A program made the translations under genes and the position numbers. DNA of 64,000 bases, from positions 482,034 through 546,033 of the forward strand of contig NZ_PCGR01000002.1 in the NCBI RefSeq assembly GCF_002798305.1, in the 5' to 3' direction. Under the pieces are notes generated by a model that was given only the letters and a program-made list of their open reading frames with translations, was not told where the DNA came from and made no database searches. This DNA is from Chryseomicrobium excrementi. Its GTDB lineage: Bacteria > Bacillota > Bacilli > Bacillales_A > Planococcaceae. This document shows positions 25,004-35,290 of the stretch, one piece after another. Within the stretch, counting starts at the first letter, position 1; each line of letters begins with the position of its first letter.

Positions 25004-26128
25004 GTGAAAAAATTAAAAGTAATGACTGTTGTTGGAACGCGTCCTGAAATTATCCGTCTCTCTGCAGTTATCAATAAGTTAGAAGAATCGAATGCAATTG
25101 AGCATATTCTAGTTCATACAGGTCAAAACTATGATTATGAATTAAACGAGGTATTCTTTGAAGACTTCAATTTGAAAAAACCAGACTATTTCTTGAATGC
25201 AGCTACTGGCACAGCTATCGAAACAGTGGGGAATATTCTAATCAAAATCGATCCAGTACTTGAAGAAGTACAACCAGATGCTTTTCTAGTGTTAGGCGAT
25301 ACAAATAGCTGTCTATGTGCAATTGCTGCAAAACGCCGTCAAATTCCAATCTTCCACATGGAAGCAGGGAATCGTTGTTTTGATCAGCGTGTACCAGAAG
25401 AGACAAATCGCAAGATTGTTGACCATATAGCGGATATTAATTTAACATACTCAGATATTGCTCGTGAATATTTGCTTCGTGAAGGTCTGCCTGCTGATCG
25501 GATTATTAAAACGGGTAGTCCGATGTTTGAAGTCTTAGAAAGCCGAAAAGAAGAAATTGAGAATTCTGATGTATTGACTCGTTTAGGTTTAAAAGAAGAT
25601 GAATATTTCTTAGTATCTGCACACCGAGAAGAAAACATCAGTTCAGAAAAGAATTTCTTAAACTTAATGGATACATTAAATACAATTGCTGAAAAGTACG
25701 ATTACCCTGTAATAATTAGCACACATCCCAGAACAAAGAATATGATTGAAGAAAAAGGCATTGTGTTTCATGAGAACGTCCAAACTTTGAAACCACTAGG
25801 ATTTATTGATTATAATAAACTGCAAATCAAGTCCAAAGCTGTACTAAGTGATAGTGGGACTATCAGTGAAGAGTCATCAATTCTGCAATTCCGTGCACTA
25901 AATATTCGTGAAGCCCATGAGCGTCCTGAGGCAATGGAAGAAGCAGCTGTTATGATGGTTGGTCTGGAGAAAGAACGGATCTTGCAGGGGCTAGAGATTT
26001 TAGAAACACAGGAATTAAATACTCTCTGTTTAGTGGCGGATTACTCTATGCCTAATGTTGGGGAGAAGGTTTTGAAAATCATTATTTCTTATACCGATTA
26101 TATTAATAGGAAAATATGGAATAAATAG
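25004..26128 (+). CDS. capG: UDP-N-acetyl sugar 2-epimerase (CapG/WecB-type)
   Basis: 374 aa from the GTG at 25004, preceded by TTGGAGG; upstream in-frame codons lie inside capF. Motifs VVGTRPEIIRLSAVI, HTGQNYDYELN, VLGDTNSCL, HMEAGNRCFD, VSAHREENIS and SDSGTISEESSI are those of the non-hydrolysing 2-epimerase family. In this context it converts UDP-L-TalNAc to UDP-L-FucNAc. Together with capE and capF it gives a full three-gene L-FucNAc pathway. Confidence 0.93.
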   Translation: MKKLKVMTVVGTRPEIIRLSAVINKLEESNAIEHILVHTGQNYDYELNEVFFEDFNLKKPDYFLNAATGTAIETVGNILIKIDPVLEEVQPDAFLVLGDTNSCLCAIAAKRRQIPIFHMEAGNRCFDQRVPEETNRKIVDHIADINLTYSDIAREYLLREGLPADRIIKTGSPMFEVLESRKEEIENSDVLTRLGLKEDEYFLVSAHREENISSEKNFLNLMDTLNTIAEKYDYPVIISTHPRTKNMIEEKGIVFHENVQTLKPLGFIDYNKLQIKSKAVLSDSGTISEESSILQFRALNIREAHERPEAMEEAAVMMVGLEKERILQGLEILETQELNTLCLVADYSMPNVGEKVLKIIISYTDYINRKIWNK

Positions 26129-26139
26129 GCGGTGTCATT

Positions 26140-26955
26140 TTGAGATTTATATTTATAGCAGTTAACTATAATGGTTCAACGTTCACACAAGAATATATTA
26201 ATAGTATTAATGAGTTATCTAAGGATGTAAGTGACCAGATTGAGATTATTATTGTAGATAATGATTCAAAAAAGGAGGATAAAGATAGACTAATCGAAAT
26301 AGCTGAACGAAATGAAAATACTAAAGTACTTTGGTTAGAAAAAAATGTCGGATATTTCAAAGGCCTTAATGAAGGAATCATCTCATGCACAAAAGACAGT
26401 AATACATTTTTAATAATTGGTAATAATGATTTAACATTTGAAAAAGAATTTATTCTTAATCTTAAACTAATTGATATAGAAAGCGACACTTTAGTTATAG
26501 CTCCAAATATTATAACTAAAGACGGTAGACAACAAAACCCCCATGTAATTCATAGGGTTACAAGAACAGAAAAATTAAAAGCTCAAATTTATAATTCTAA
26601 TTATTATATAGGTCAATTTTTTAAATTTATTAATCAAACTCTAATTAAAAAGCTTTCAAGTCAAAAACCAAAGCTCAATAGTTATCCTCAAATGAAAATT
26701 AAGAGAGGAATTGGTGCTTGTTATGTACTAAGTAATAACTTCTTTAATCATTACGAAAAATTAGACGATAGAGTTTTTATGTGGGGAGAGGAAGCCTTAC
26801 TCTCAAATCAAGTTGAAAGTGTTAATGGTGTAACTCTATACGATCCTAATATTAAAATAATTCATCATGAAAGTGCGAGTGTAAAAAGTATTGAGTCAAA
26901 GAAAAAATATTATATGGTGAAAGAATCGTATCAAATATATAAAAAATATCTTTAA
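26140..26955 (+). CDS. Glycosyltransferase family 2
   Basis: 271 aa, TTG start with GGCGGTG upstream. GT-A fold: FIAVNYNGSTFTQEYINS, IIIVDNDSKKED, NVGYFKGLNEGI and IIGNNDLTF (DxD-like NND). FMWGEEALLSNQVE near residue 210 carries the ED-type catalytic base region. Inverting transferase related to rhamnosyl/GlcNAc transferases of rfb loci; with dTDP-rhamnose genes nearby a rhamnosyltransferase is plausible but unproven. Confidence 0.87.
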   Translation: MRFIFIAVNYNGSTFTQEYINSINELSKDVSDQIEIIIVDNDSKKEDKDRLIEIAERNENTKVLWLEKNVGYFKGLNEGIISCTKDSNTFLIIGNNDLTFEKEFILNLKLIDIESDTLVIAPNIITKDGRQQNPHVIHRVTRTEKLKAQIYNSNYYIGQFFKFINQTLIKKLSSQKPKLNSYPQMKIKRGIGACYVLSNNFFNHYEKLDDRVFMWGEEALLSNQVESVNGVTLYDPNIKIIHHESASVKSIESKKKYYMVKESYQIYKKYL

Positions 26956-26979
26956 TAATAGAGGTAAATGGAGTAATAG

Positions 26980-28050
26980 ATGAATATTATTATTGGAATT
27001 ATACTACTATTGTTATTAATAATAACAACTTTCCTTAAAGGGAAATCTAGGACCCTTTCAGTAGCTATGTTGTCATATATGTGGATTTTGTTGTGGGGGA
27101 ACATTGAAAATCCAGATTTAGAGAACTATCAATTTTTATATGAATACGTCGGATTAAATGGCATTGGATTCCAAACATCTCAAATCGGTTTAATTTTCAT
27201 AATTAAAATAGCATTGTATTTTGGTTTAAGTTATACACAATTTTTGGCTTTATTTTCTTCAATTGCATTATTTTTAATATATATAACTGTAGAAAAACAT
27301 TCAAAAAAACCACAAATTGTTTATGTATTATATTTCATTTATCCATTTTTGTTAGATTTAATTCAAATTAAACATTTTCTAGCCATGAGTTTAGTAATTT
27401 TCTCAATAAATTTTTTGCTTAAAAAAACAAAAAAAGATTTACTTATTTTTTTTGTTATTATTGCAGTGGCTAGCTCCATTCATATTATTTCCATAGTATT
27501 TATATTTATTCCATTTGTGATCAACATGAGTGAATATAAATTAATTAAAACAATAAGCATTTGGGTCTTGATTGCAACCCCATTTGCTTATACAAATATT
27601 TTTTTGAATATACTCATATTGTTTGTTCCGTCTGAGCGGATTGCCCATTACTTTGAAAATAGAGCGGAATTTGGGTTCTTAATCCAGTACTTCATACAAT
27701 TATCATTATTAGCTGGTGTATTTTACTCAAAAAAATATCTAACTAAAATTGGTATTGTAAATCAACTAGATATGATCATATATAAATTAAATATATATTT
27801 AATTGGATTATTCCCTTTTTATATTGTTAATGGAACTTTTGAAAGGGGCTTTCGTATAATCATGATTTTTAACTTTATAATTTTTTCTAATGTATATTTT
27901 TCATTACCAAGAAAAAGTAAAGTTATTTCACTAATGGTTATTATCATATTTGGCTTATTACTCAGTGTGTACTATTTAGTTTTATCTCCTGATGAAGATA
28001 TTATCTCCCCTATCTTTAAGAATAATATCTTTTTTGAAAGTATAATATAA
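26980..28050 (+). CDS. Capsule repeat-unit polymerase (Wzy, EpsG-like)
   Basis: 356 aa, nearly all hydrophobic, about 10 membrane helices with a large loop. The N terminus (ILLLLLIITTFLKG, then WGNIENPDLENYQFLYEYVG) and the central HFLAMSLVIFSINFLL resemble EpsG-family polymerases. Located beside the flippase gene, it is the best candidate for Wzy, joining lipid-linked repeat units on the outer face of the membrane. Very AT-rich, as is usual for wzy genes. Confidence 0.8.
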   Translation: MNIIIGIILLLLLIITTFLKGKSRTLSVAMLSYMWILLWGNIENPDLENYQFLYEYVGLNGIGFQTSQIGLIFIIKIALYFGLSYTQFLALFSSIALFLIYITVEKHSKKPQIVYVLYFIYPFLLDLIQIKHFLAMSLVIFSINFLLKKTKKDLLIFFVIIAVASSIHIISIVFIFIPFVINMSEYKLIKTISIWVLIATPFAYTNIFLNILILFVPSERIAHYFENRAEFGFLIQYFIQLSLLAGVFYSKKYLTKIGIVNQLDMIIYKLNIYLIGLFPFYIVNGTFERGFRIIMIFNFIIFSNVYFSLPRKSKVISLMVIIIFGLLLSVYYLVLSPDEDIISPIFKNNIFFESII

Positions 28051-28129
28051 CTGTAATTTTAAATTGTGAATTATGAATTGTATAAGAGTAATTTCAATAG
28101 ATTTTTCATTAGGGGGAGAATATTAAGAA

Positions 28130-29548
28130 ATGAAATCCATAATTAAGAATCTCTTGTATTCATTTTCCACAAATATGCTAGTGCTTGTTACGTCTGCAAT
28201 ACTTATTCTAGTATTACCCAAAATATTAACTGTTCAAGACTATGGTTACTGGCAGCTATATCTTCTTTATCTGACATACGTAGGTTTTGGGCACTTAGGA
28301 TGGAATGATGGGATCTATTTAAAATGGGGAGGCCGTGATTACGAAGAATTAAACAGAAAAGCATTTTATTCACAGTTTTGGCTCCTGTTTGTATTCCAGT
28401 TAATTTTACTAGTAATATTAATGTCACTCATTACTTACTTTGACTATGATCAAAAAAAAATATTTATATTAAAATGTGTATTTGTTGCTATGGTTTTAGT
28501 TAATACGAGAAATATGTTAGTTTCTATTTTACAAGCTACCAATAGGATAAAGGAATTCGCATTAATTAATAATCTTGATAGAATCAGTTTACTTATTGGT
28601 TTGGTATTATTATTTATTTTCAATAACACTAATTTAAAGATATACCTTTTCATAGATTTGCTTAGTAAAGCATTTTCGCTAATTTATGCAATTATAATTT
28701 GCAAAGATATAACATTATTGACTCCAAAAAATTTCATAAATCAATTTTTCGAAATATTTGAAAACTTATCGACGGGAGTTAAATTGTTAGTGGCTAATAT
28801 TTCCAACCTACTTATAATCGGAATAATTAGGTTAGGTATAGAATTGAATTGGAATATAGTGGTATTTGCTCAAATCTCACTTATACTAAGTATTTCAACA
28901 ACATTCCTTATATTTTTTAATGCTATGAGTATTGTATTATTTCCTGTATTACGAAAAACTAAAATTACAGAATTGAAAGATTTTTATATTTATACAAACA
29001 GAATTTATTTTATTGTTGCCATACCAATTCTAATTTTATTTTTACCACTTTACAATTTATTTGAATTTTGGCTACCGGAATATAGAATTGCATTAATGTA
29101 TTTTTCTGTTCTATTTCCTATTTTCCTAATTGAGGGTAGAGTTAATTTATTATTATTTACTTATTTAAAAACATTAAGGCTTGAAAATAAATTATTCAAA
29201 ATTAACATCTACTCTGTGTTATTAAGCATTTTGTCTATTACACTATCAACTATAATATTCAATAGTTTAAATATGGCAGTTTTTTCCATTTTAGTAACGT
29301 TGATATTTAGATCTTTACTGGCTGATAAAGTTATACAAAATGAATTTGGTATTTCTGATAAAATGGAAAATTTTAAAACTCTCTCTATAATTTTTATTTT
29401 TATTATTAGTATTCAATTTTTTAATAAGGAAATCATGGTATTAATTATACTTCTAATTTATATTTCCTATTTCATTTACAAATTCAAATTTATTAAAGAT
29501 AGTATTCTCTATTTTTATAATAAAAGAAGCTCTATGGAGGAATATTAA
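28130..29548 (+). CDS. Polysaccharide flippase (Wzx, MATE/MOP superfamily)
   Basis: 472 aa with about 12 membrane helices. Start region [44 protein letters not shown] is the classic Wzx opening (short amphipathic lead, then the conserved 'D-Y-G-Y-W-Q' turn). It would flip undecaprenyl-linked repeat units to the outer leaflet. GGGGGAG upstream. The stop codon TAA shares a base with the ATG of the next gene. Confidence 0.88.
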   Translation: MKSIIKNLLYSFSTNMLVLVTSAILILVLPKILTVQDYGYWQLYLLYLTYVGFGHLGWNDGIYLKWGGRDYEELNRKAFYSQFWLLFVFQLILLVILMSLITYFDYDQKKIFILKCVFVAMVLVNTRNMLVSILQATNRIKEFALINNLDRISLLIGLVLLFIFNNTNLKIYLFIDLLSKAFSLIYAIIICKDITLLTPKNFINQFFEIFENLSTGVKLLVANISNLLIIGIIRLGIELNWNIVVFAQISLILSISTTFLIFFNAMSIVLFPVLRKTKITELKDFYIYTNRIYFIVAIPILILFLPLYNLFEFWLPEYRIALMYFSVLFPIFLIEGRVNLLLFTYLKTLRLENKLFKINIYSVLLSILSITLSTIIFNSLNMAVFSILVTLIFRSLLADKVIQNEFGISDKMENFKTLSIIFIFIISIQFFNKEIMVLIILLIYISYFIYKFKFIKDSILYFYNKRSSMEEY

Positions 29549-30426
29549 TGAAAGGCATTATTTTAGCAGGAGGAAGTGGAACAAGACTATATCCCTTAAC
29601 TATGGTTACCAGTAAACAGCTATTACCTATCTACGACAAACCTATGATTTACTATCCGCTAACAACTTTGATGTTGGCTGGTATAAAGGAGATCTTGATC
29701 ATTTCCACACCAAAAGATACACCGAGATTTGAATCGTTACTTAGCGATGGAAGCCAATTTGGGCTTGACCTTCAATATAAGGTTCAGCCATCACCAGATG
29801 GCTTGGCACAAGCATTTGTATTGGGTGAAGAGTTTATTGGGAATGATTCTGTCGCGATGGTTTTAGGAGATAATATTTATTATGGTAGTGGCCTGCGCAA
29901 AATACTTCAACATGCAGCTCATAAAGAGGTTGGCGCAACAGTATTTGGATATCATGTAAATGATCCAGAACGTTTCGGAATTGTCGAGTTCGATGAAAAA
30001 GGAAAAGTTATTAGTGTAGAAGAGAAACCAAAATTCCCAAAATCGAATTATGCAATTACAGGACTTTATTTTTACGACAACCGCGTAGTTGAAATAGCGA
30101 AAAACGTTGAGCCTTCAGAAAGAGGTGAACTTGAAATTACTTCAATAAACGAAACTTACCTTCAATTAGGAGAACTTGATGTGGAATTACTAGGACGTGG
30201 ATTCACATGGTTAGATACAGGCACTCACCAAAGTCTAGTTGCTGCTACAAACTTCGTAAAAACAGTTGAAGAACATCAAGGAATGAAAATTGCTGCTCCT
30301 GAAGAAATTGCTTATGTAAATGGATGGATTTCAAAAGAACAATTAATTCAGTCTGCAGAAATTCTGAGTAAAACAGAGTATGGTCAGTATTTATTTAAAG
30401 TAGCTAATGGCGAAATTAAGTATTAA
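29548..30426 (+). CDS. rfbA: Glucose-1-phosphate thymidylyltransferase
   Basis: 292 aa. [45 protein letters not shown] and [21 protein letters not shown] are diagnostic for RmlA. First step of dTDP-L-rhamnose synthesis: dTTP plus glucose-1-phosphate to dTDP-glucose. The four rml genes run A-C-D-B here, each within a few bases of the next, so they are co-transcribed. Confidence 0.97.
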   Translation: MKGIILAGGSGTRLYPLTMVTSKQLLPIYDKPMIYYPLTTLMLAGIKEILIISTPKDTPRFESLLSDGSQFGLDLQYKVQPSPDGLAQAFVLGEEFIGNDSVAMVLGDNIYYGSGLRKILQHAAHKEVGATVFGYHVNDPERFGIVEFDEKGKVISVEEKPKFPKSNYAITGLYFYDNRVVEIAKNVEPSERGELEITSINETYLQLGELDVELLGRGFTWLDTGTHQSLVAATNFVKTVEEHQGMKIAAPEEIAYVNGWISKEQLIQSAEILSKTEYGQYLFKVANGEIKY

Positions 30427-30438
30427 CGGAGGTCGGAA

Positions 30439-31008
30439 ATGAAAATTATTGAAACAAAGTTAAAAGATCTTTACATAATTGAGCCTACAAAACATGGAGA
30501 TCATAGAGGCTGGTTTTATGAATCGTACAATAAGCAAGCTTTTGAAGAAAAAGGCCTTTACCTAAACTTTATACAAGATAATCATTCTTTTTCGGCAGCA
30601 AAAGGTACGTTAAGGGGTTTGCATTATCAATTAGCACCTAAAGCTCAAACAAAGTTAGTGCGCTGCACAAAAGGACTTATCTTTGACGTCGCAGTAGATT
30701 TGCGTGATGGTAGCCCTACATTTGGAGAGTGGTATGGGTTAGAATTGTCGGCACTCAATCAGAAGCAACTTTTAGTTCCTAAAGGATTTGCACATGGTTT
30801 TATTACGTTATCTGAGAATGTTGAAGTCCAATATAAAGTAGATGAATTGTACTCGCCAGAACATGATCGCAATATCATTTGGAATGACTCAACTTTAGCA
30901 ATTGATTGGCCAACTATAGATACTCCAATTTTGTCCGCCAAAGATGAAAAAGCTCCAGAACTAGCTAGTGCTGAACTGAATTTCACGTTTACAGGTGGTA
31001 ACAAATGA
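30439..31008 (+). CDS. rfbC: dTDP-4-dehydrorhamnose 3,5-epimerase
   Basis: 189 aa cupin-fold enzyme. HGDHRGWFYESYNKQAF, FIQDNHSFS, TLRGLHYQ and KGFAHGFITLSENVEVQYK include the catalytic His and Tyr of RmlC. Converts dTDP-4-keto-6-deoxyglucose to dTDP-4-keto-L-rhamnose. AACGGAGG upstream; overlaps the next gene by 4 bases (ATGA). Confidence 0.97.
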   Translation: MKIIETKLKDLYIIEPTKHGDHRGWFYESYNKQAFEEKGLYLNFIQDNHSFSAAKGTLRGLHYQLAPKAQTKLVRCTKGLIFDVAVDLRDGSPTFGEWYGLELSALNQKQLLVPKGFAHGFITLSENVEVQYKVDELYSPEHDRNIIWNDSTLAIDWPTIDTPILSAKDEKAPELASAELNFTFTGGNK

Positions 31009-31874
31009 AAGTCCTCGTCACAGGATATACAGGACAACTTGGCTATGACGTGGTGAAATCCGGAATGCAAGCTGGATTCGAAATGATAGGTGTCGGATCT
31101 GCTGATTTAGATATTACTGATGAAGAAAAAGTTTCTAATTATATCTCAAAAATTCATCCAGATGTAATAGTTCATTGTGCTGCATATACAGCAGTCGATA
31201 AAGCAGAAGAAGATAAAGAGACTTGCTATAAGGTGAATGTTGAGGGGACAGAAAATATAGTAGTAGCGGCGAAAAAAAATAATGCAAAGTTTGTTTATAT
31301 AAGTACGGATTATGTATTCAATGGTGAAGGAACTGCTGAATTTACTGAGGAGGACTCTGTTCATCCAATTGGATTTTATGGTCTGACGAAAGAACAGGGA
31401 GAAACAATCGTTCGTAATACTATCGATGAGCACTACATATTACGTATCTCCTGGGTATTTGGAGTCAACGGAAATAACTTTGTTAAGACAATGTTAAAGT
31501 TGGCTGAATCTCACGATATGTTAAATGTGGTAGGAGACCAATTTGGCTCACCAACCTATACGCCTGATGTAGCTAATTTAATTGTTGATATGATTCAAAC
31601 AGATTCTTATGGAACTTATCATGTGACTAATGAAGGAATATGTAGTTGGGCGGAGTTTGCACAGGAGATATTTAACCAGTCTAATAAAAACGTAACTTTG
31701 AATGCCATACCTACTTCTGAATATCCTACGATAGCGAAGCGTCCTTTAAATTCTAGATTAAGCAAAAATAAGTTAAATAAGAATGGATTCAATAAGTTGC
31801 CACATTGGAAAGACGCTTTGTCAAACTATTTGGATGAATTAGGAGTAAAGGAGAAGTCGAATGAAAAAAACTAA
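31005..31874 (+). CDS. rfbD: dTDP-4-dehydrorhamnose reductase
   Basis: 289 aa SDR: VTGYTGQLGYDVVKS, HCAAYTAVDKAE, STDYVFNGEG, YGLTKEQGE (YxxxK) and SWVFGVNGNNFVKTML. Last step of dTDP-L-rhamnose synthesis, NADPH-dependent. The 3' end overlaps rfbB by 14 bases. Confidence 0.96.
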   Translation: MKVLVTGYTGQLGYDVVKSGMQAGFEMIGVGSADLDITDEEKVSNYISKIHPDVIVHCAAYTAVDKAEEDKETCYKVNVEGTENIVVAAKKNNAKFVYISTDYVFNGEGTAEFTEEDSVHPIGFYGLTKEQGETIVRNTIDEHYILRISWVFGVNGNNFVKTMLKLAESHDMLNVVGDQFGSPTYTPDVANLIVDMIQTDSYGTYHVTNEGICSWAEFAQEIFNQSNKNVTLNAIPTSEYPTIAKRPLNSRLSKNKLNKNGFNKLPHWKDALSNYLDELGVKEKSNEKN

Positions 31875-32883
31875 AATTGCAGTCACCGGTGGTGCAGGTT
31901 TTATCGGAGGCAACTTCGTTCACTACATGGTAAGTAAATATCCGAACTATATGATTCATAATTTAGATTCACTTACATATGCAGGAGATTTAACGAAACA
32001 TGAGTCTATTGAAACAAAAGAGAATTATCATTTTGTGAAACTAGATATTACAGATCGACAAAGTGTTTTGAATTTATTTTCTGAAGAAAACTATGATTAT
32101 GTCGTTCATTTTGCAGCTGAGAGCCACGTGGATCGTTCGATAACAGATCCAGGAATTTTTGTTCAAACGAATGTCATTGGAACTCAAAATCTTCTTGATG
32201 CTTCTAAAGAATTTGAGATTAAGAAGTTTGTGCACGTATCTACGGATGAAGTATATGGAGAATTAGACTTTGACCCAACTACATTCTTTACTGAAGACAC
32301 GCCATTGCAACCTAACAGTCCGTACAGTGCAAGTAAAGCCTCTTCAGATTTATTAGTCCGTGCTTATCATGAAACTTATAAGCTTCCTGTAAATATAACT
32401 CGTTGCTCAAATAACTATGGCCCATATCATTTCCCGGAAAAATTAATACCTCTCACAATCTCTCGTGTACTTAACGATGAAAAGATACCTGTATATGGAA
32501 ACGGCCAAAATATCCGTGACTGGTTGCATGTACAAGACCACTGCTCAGCAATCGAACTAGTAATGCACGATGGTAGCAATGGAGAAGTATATAATGTTGG
32601 TGGTCATAATGAAAAGACGAACTTAGAAGTTGTCGAAACTATTATTAAAGCTTTAGGTAAGTCTGAAGAATTAATTGAGTTTGTTGAAGATCGTTTAGGT
32701 CATGATAAACGCTATGCAATTGATCCTACTAAATTAGAGAATCTCGGTTGGAAACCTACTTATAATTTTGAAACAGGGATTGCTCAAACAATTCAATGGT
32801 ATGTAGAGAATCAAAAATGGTGGAAACAAATAATTAACGGTGAGTACCAAAATTATTTTGATAAACAGTACACGCTAAAATAG
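31861..32883 (+). CDS. rfbB: dTDP-glucose 4,6-dehydratase
   Basis: 340 aa: VTGGAGFIGGNFVHYM, NLDSLTYAGDLT, HFAAESHVDRSI, STDEVYGEL and YSASKASSDLLVRAYHETY with catalytic Tyr and Lys. Second pathway step, dTDP-glucose to dTDP-4-keto-6-deoxyglucose. Overlaps the end of rfbD, with AAAGGAG inside rfbD as ribosome binding site. Confidence 0.97.
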   Translation: MKKTKIAVTGGAGFIGGNFVHYMVSKYPNYMIHNLDSLTYAGDLTKHESIETKENYHFVKLDITDRQSVLNLFSEENYDYVVHFAAESHVDRSITDPGIFVQTNVIGTQNLLDASKEFEIKKFVHVSTDEVYGELDFDPTTFFTEDTPLQPNSPYSASKASSDLLVRAYHETYKLPVNITRCSNNYGPYHFPEKLIPLTISRVLNDEKIPVYGNGQNIRDWLHVQDHCSAIELVMHDGSNGEVYNVGGHNEKTNLEVVETIIKALGKSEELIEFVEDRLGHDKRYAIDPTKLENLGWKPTYNFETGIAQTIQWYVENQKWWKQIINGEYQNYFDKQYTLK

Positions 32884-32905
32884 GTATAGGGAAGAAGGAA
32901 GTTAA

Positions 32906-34264
32906 ATGAAAAAAATCGCCGTCGCTGGTACCGGCTACGTTGGCCTAGTCGCCGGTGTAACCTTCGCCGAAATGGGTCATCAAGTTTTATGTGTCGACAT
33001 AGATCAGGACAAAGTGGAACTTATGAAATCCGGTATATCTCCTATTTTCGAATCAGGATTAGAAGAGCTTATGAAGAAAAACTTCGCTGCGGGTCGCATT
33101 GATTTTACAACTGATTTTCAATCAGCATATAAAGATGCCGATGCAATCTTTATTGGGGTAGGAACACCTGAACAACCAGACGGTTCAGCAAATCTCTCAT
33201 ACATAGCAACTGTAGCTCGCCAGATTGCTGAGTCAGTAGAAAAAGACTGTTTAGTGGTTGTTAAGTCTACAGTACCAATCGGGACAAACGATAAAGTCGA
33301 GCAGTTTATTCAAGACTTCTTAGTAAACGATGTACGTATTGAAGTTGCATCTAACCCAGAGTTTTTGGCACAAGGATCAGCTGTTCATGATACTTTGCAT
33401 GCAGAGCGTATTGTCATTGGAACTGAAAGCAAATGGGCAGAAGAGATGCTTATGAAAATCTATGAGCCATTCAATATCCCAATAGTTTCTGTTAATCGTC
33501 GTTCAGCTGAAATGATTAAGTATGCATCAAACGATTTTCTAGCTCTCAAGATTTCCTACATGAATGATATTGCCAACCTTTGTGAATTAGTAGGAGCAGA
33601 TGTTCAAGAAGTTGCTAGAGGTATGAGCTATGATGCACGTATCGGTAGCAAGTTCTTAAATGCTGGTATTGGTTTTGGTGGCTCTTGTTTCCCTAAAGAT
33701 ACGAAAGCTTTAGAGCATATAGCACATGAGAACGGCTATGACTTGAAGACTGTGAAGGCAGCTGTTGACGTAAATACTGAGCAAAAAGTGAAGTTATTTA
33801 AAAAAGCTGCAAAGAGACTTATTACATTTTCTGGACTTAAGGTTGCTGTCTTAGGATTAACATTTAAACCAGGTACAGACGATTTGCGTGAAGCAGCTTC
33901 TTTAGATAATGTGAAGTTACTATTGGAAAAAGGTGCAGATATTTTTGCATTTGATCCAGTAGGAATTGAGAACTTTAAACGTTTTTATCCAGAGGGTAAA
34001 AATCTAAATGGTTCCATCACATATGTCACTTCTCCACAAGCTGCGCTTGAAGATGCAAATGTGGCATTCTTGTATACAGAATGGCCAGAAGTGAAAAGTG
34101 TGTTACCTAATGAGTACACAGAACTTATGCAAACGCCATTAGTATATGACGGCCGTAATGTATATTCTGTTGAAGAGATGCAACAAGCGAATGTTGAGTA
34201 TCACTCAATTGGACGTAGTTCTACTGAACGAGTTCGAGAAGGGATTGTAAGTAATGGAAAATAA
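32906..34264 (+). CDS. UDP-glucose 6-dehydrogenase
   Basis: 452 aa. AGTGYVGLVAGVTFAEMGH (NAD binding), STVPIGT, NPEFLAQGSAVHD, and the catalytic-Cys motif GFGGSCFPKDTKAL; C-terminal FKPGTDDLREAAS. Oxidises UDP-glucose to UDP-glucuronate (TuaD/Ugd family). In many Bacillales it is a target of the BY-kinase encoded at 13835. It uses the product of galU at 17656, and its own product feeds the next gene. Overlaps that gene by 11 bases. Confidence 0.95.
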   Translation: MKKIAVAGTGYVGLVAGVTFAEMGHQVLCVDIDQDKVELMKSGISPIFESGLEELMKKNFAAGRIDFTTDFQSAYKDADAIFIGVGTPEQPDGSANLSYIATVARQIAESVEKDCLVVVKSTVPIGTNDKVEQFIQDFLVNDVRIEVASNPEFLAQGSAVHDTLHAERIVIGTESKWAEEMLMKIYEPFNIPIVSVNRRSAEMIKYASNDFLALKISYMNDIANLCELVGADVQEVARGMSYDARIGSKFLNAGIGFGGSCFPKDTKALEHIAHENGYDLKTVKAAVDVNTEQKVKLFKKAAKRLITFSGLKVAVLGLTFKPGTDDLREAASLDNVKLLLEKGADIFAFDPVGIENFKRFYPEGKNLNGSITYVTSPQAALEDANVAFLYTEWPEVKSVLPNEYTELMQTPLVYDGRNVYSVEEMQQANVEYHSIGRSSTERVREGIVSNGK

Positions 34265-35264
34265 CCAACTTATGTACTTAGTAACAGGAGCTGCCGGTTT
34301 TATCGGCAGCTATTTGTCTAAGGCTTACCTTGATATGGGCATCAAAGTAGTAGGACTCGATAATTTGAATTCCTATTATGATGTGAAGTTGAAAGAAGAC
34401 AGGCTTGCTAGTCTTAAGGAACATTCAAACTTTTCGTTTATAAAAGGTGACCTTGCGGATAAGGAATTTATCATGAACTTGTTTGCTGAGAACCAATTTG
34501 ATGTAGTAGTTAATCTTGCTGCACAAGCTGGTGTGAGATATTCAATTGAGAATCCTGATGCTTATATTGAGAGTAATGTGACGGGATTCTTTAATGTAAT
34601 TGAAGCATGCAGAGTCTATCCAGTGAAGCACTTGATTTATGCATCTTCAAGTTCGGTTTATGGTTCCAATAAAAAAGTGCCATTTGAAGAGACTGATTTT
34701 GTAGATACACCTGTTTCTTTATACGCTGCAACTAAAAAAGCTAATGAGTTGATGGCGCATACATACAGCCACCTTTATAAAATTCCTGCTACAGGGTTAC
34801 GTTTCTTTACTGTATATGGACCTATGGGGCGTCCAGATATGGCCTACTTTGGCTTCACGGATAAGTACTTTGCAGGTGAGAGCATCAAGATCTATAACAA
34901 TGGTGATTTTGACAATGACCTGTACCGTGACTTCACTTATATTGATGATATCGTTGAAGGTATTGTTAGATTGACGGATCAACCACCTACTGGAGAAGTT
35001 GCACATAAAGTCTACAATATCGGTAATAACAACCCTGAGAAGTTAATGTACTTTATACATGCGCTTGAAGGAGCTTTATCGAAAGCTCTTGGAAAAGAGA
35101 TTGAATTCAAGAAGGAATTTGAACCGATTAAGCCAGGAGATGTGCCAGCAACTTATGCATCTACAGATGCTCTTCAACAGGCAGTTGGGTTTAAGCCTCA
35201 GACTTCTATTGAAAAGGGTCTAGAGAAATTTGCTGAATGGTATGTGGAGTATTATAAAAAATAG
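34254..35264 (+). CDS. UDP-glucuronate 4-epimerase (CapI-type)
   Basis: 336 aa SDR: VTGAAGFIGSYLSKAYLDMGIKVVGLDNLNSYYDVKLKEDRL is the characteristic start of CapI/GlcUA epimerases; NLAAQAGVRYSIENP, SSSSVYGSNKKVPF, YAATKKANELMAHTYSHLY and RFFTVYGPMGRPDMA follow. Converts UDP-glucuronate to UDP-galacturonate, so the capsule probably contains a hexuronic acid. Last recognisable sugar gene of the locus. Confidence 0.94.
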   Translation: MENNQLMYLVTGAAGFIGSYLSKAYLDMGIKVVGLDNLNSYYDVKLKEDRLASLKEHSNFSFIKGDLADKEFIMNLFAENQFDVVVNLAAQAGVRYSIENPDAYIESNVTGFFNVIEACRVYPVKHLIYASSSSVYGSNKKVPFEETDFVDTPVSLYAATKKANELMAHTYSHLYKIPATGLRFFTVYGPMGRPDMAYFGFTDKYFAGESIKIYNNGDFDNDLYRDFTYIDDIVEGIVRLTDQPPTGEVAHKVYNIGNNNPEKLMYFIHALEGALSKALGKEIEFKKEFEPIKPGDVPATYASTDALQQAVGFKPQTSIEKGLEKFAEWYVEYYKK

Positions 35265-35290
35265 CAGCAATAACTTTAGGGAGGCTTTGT

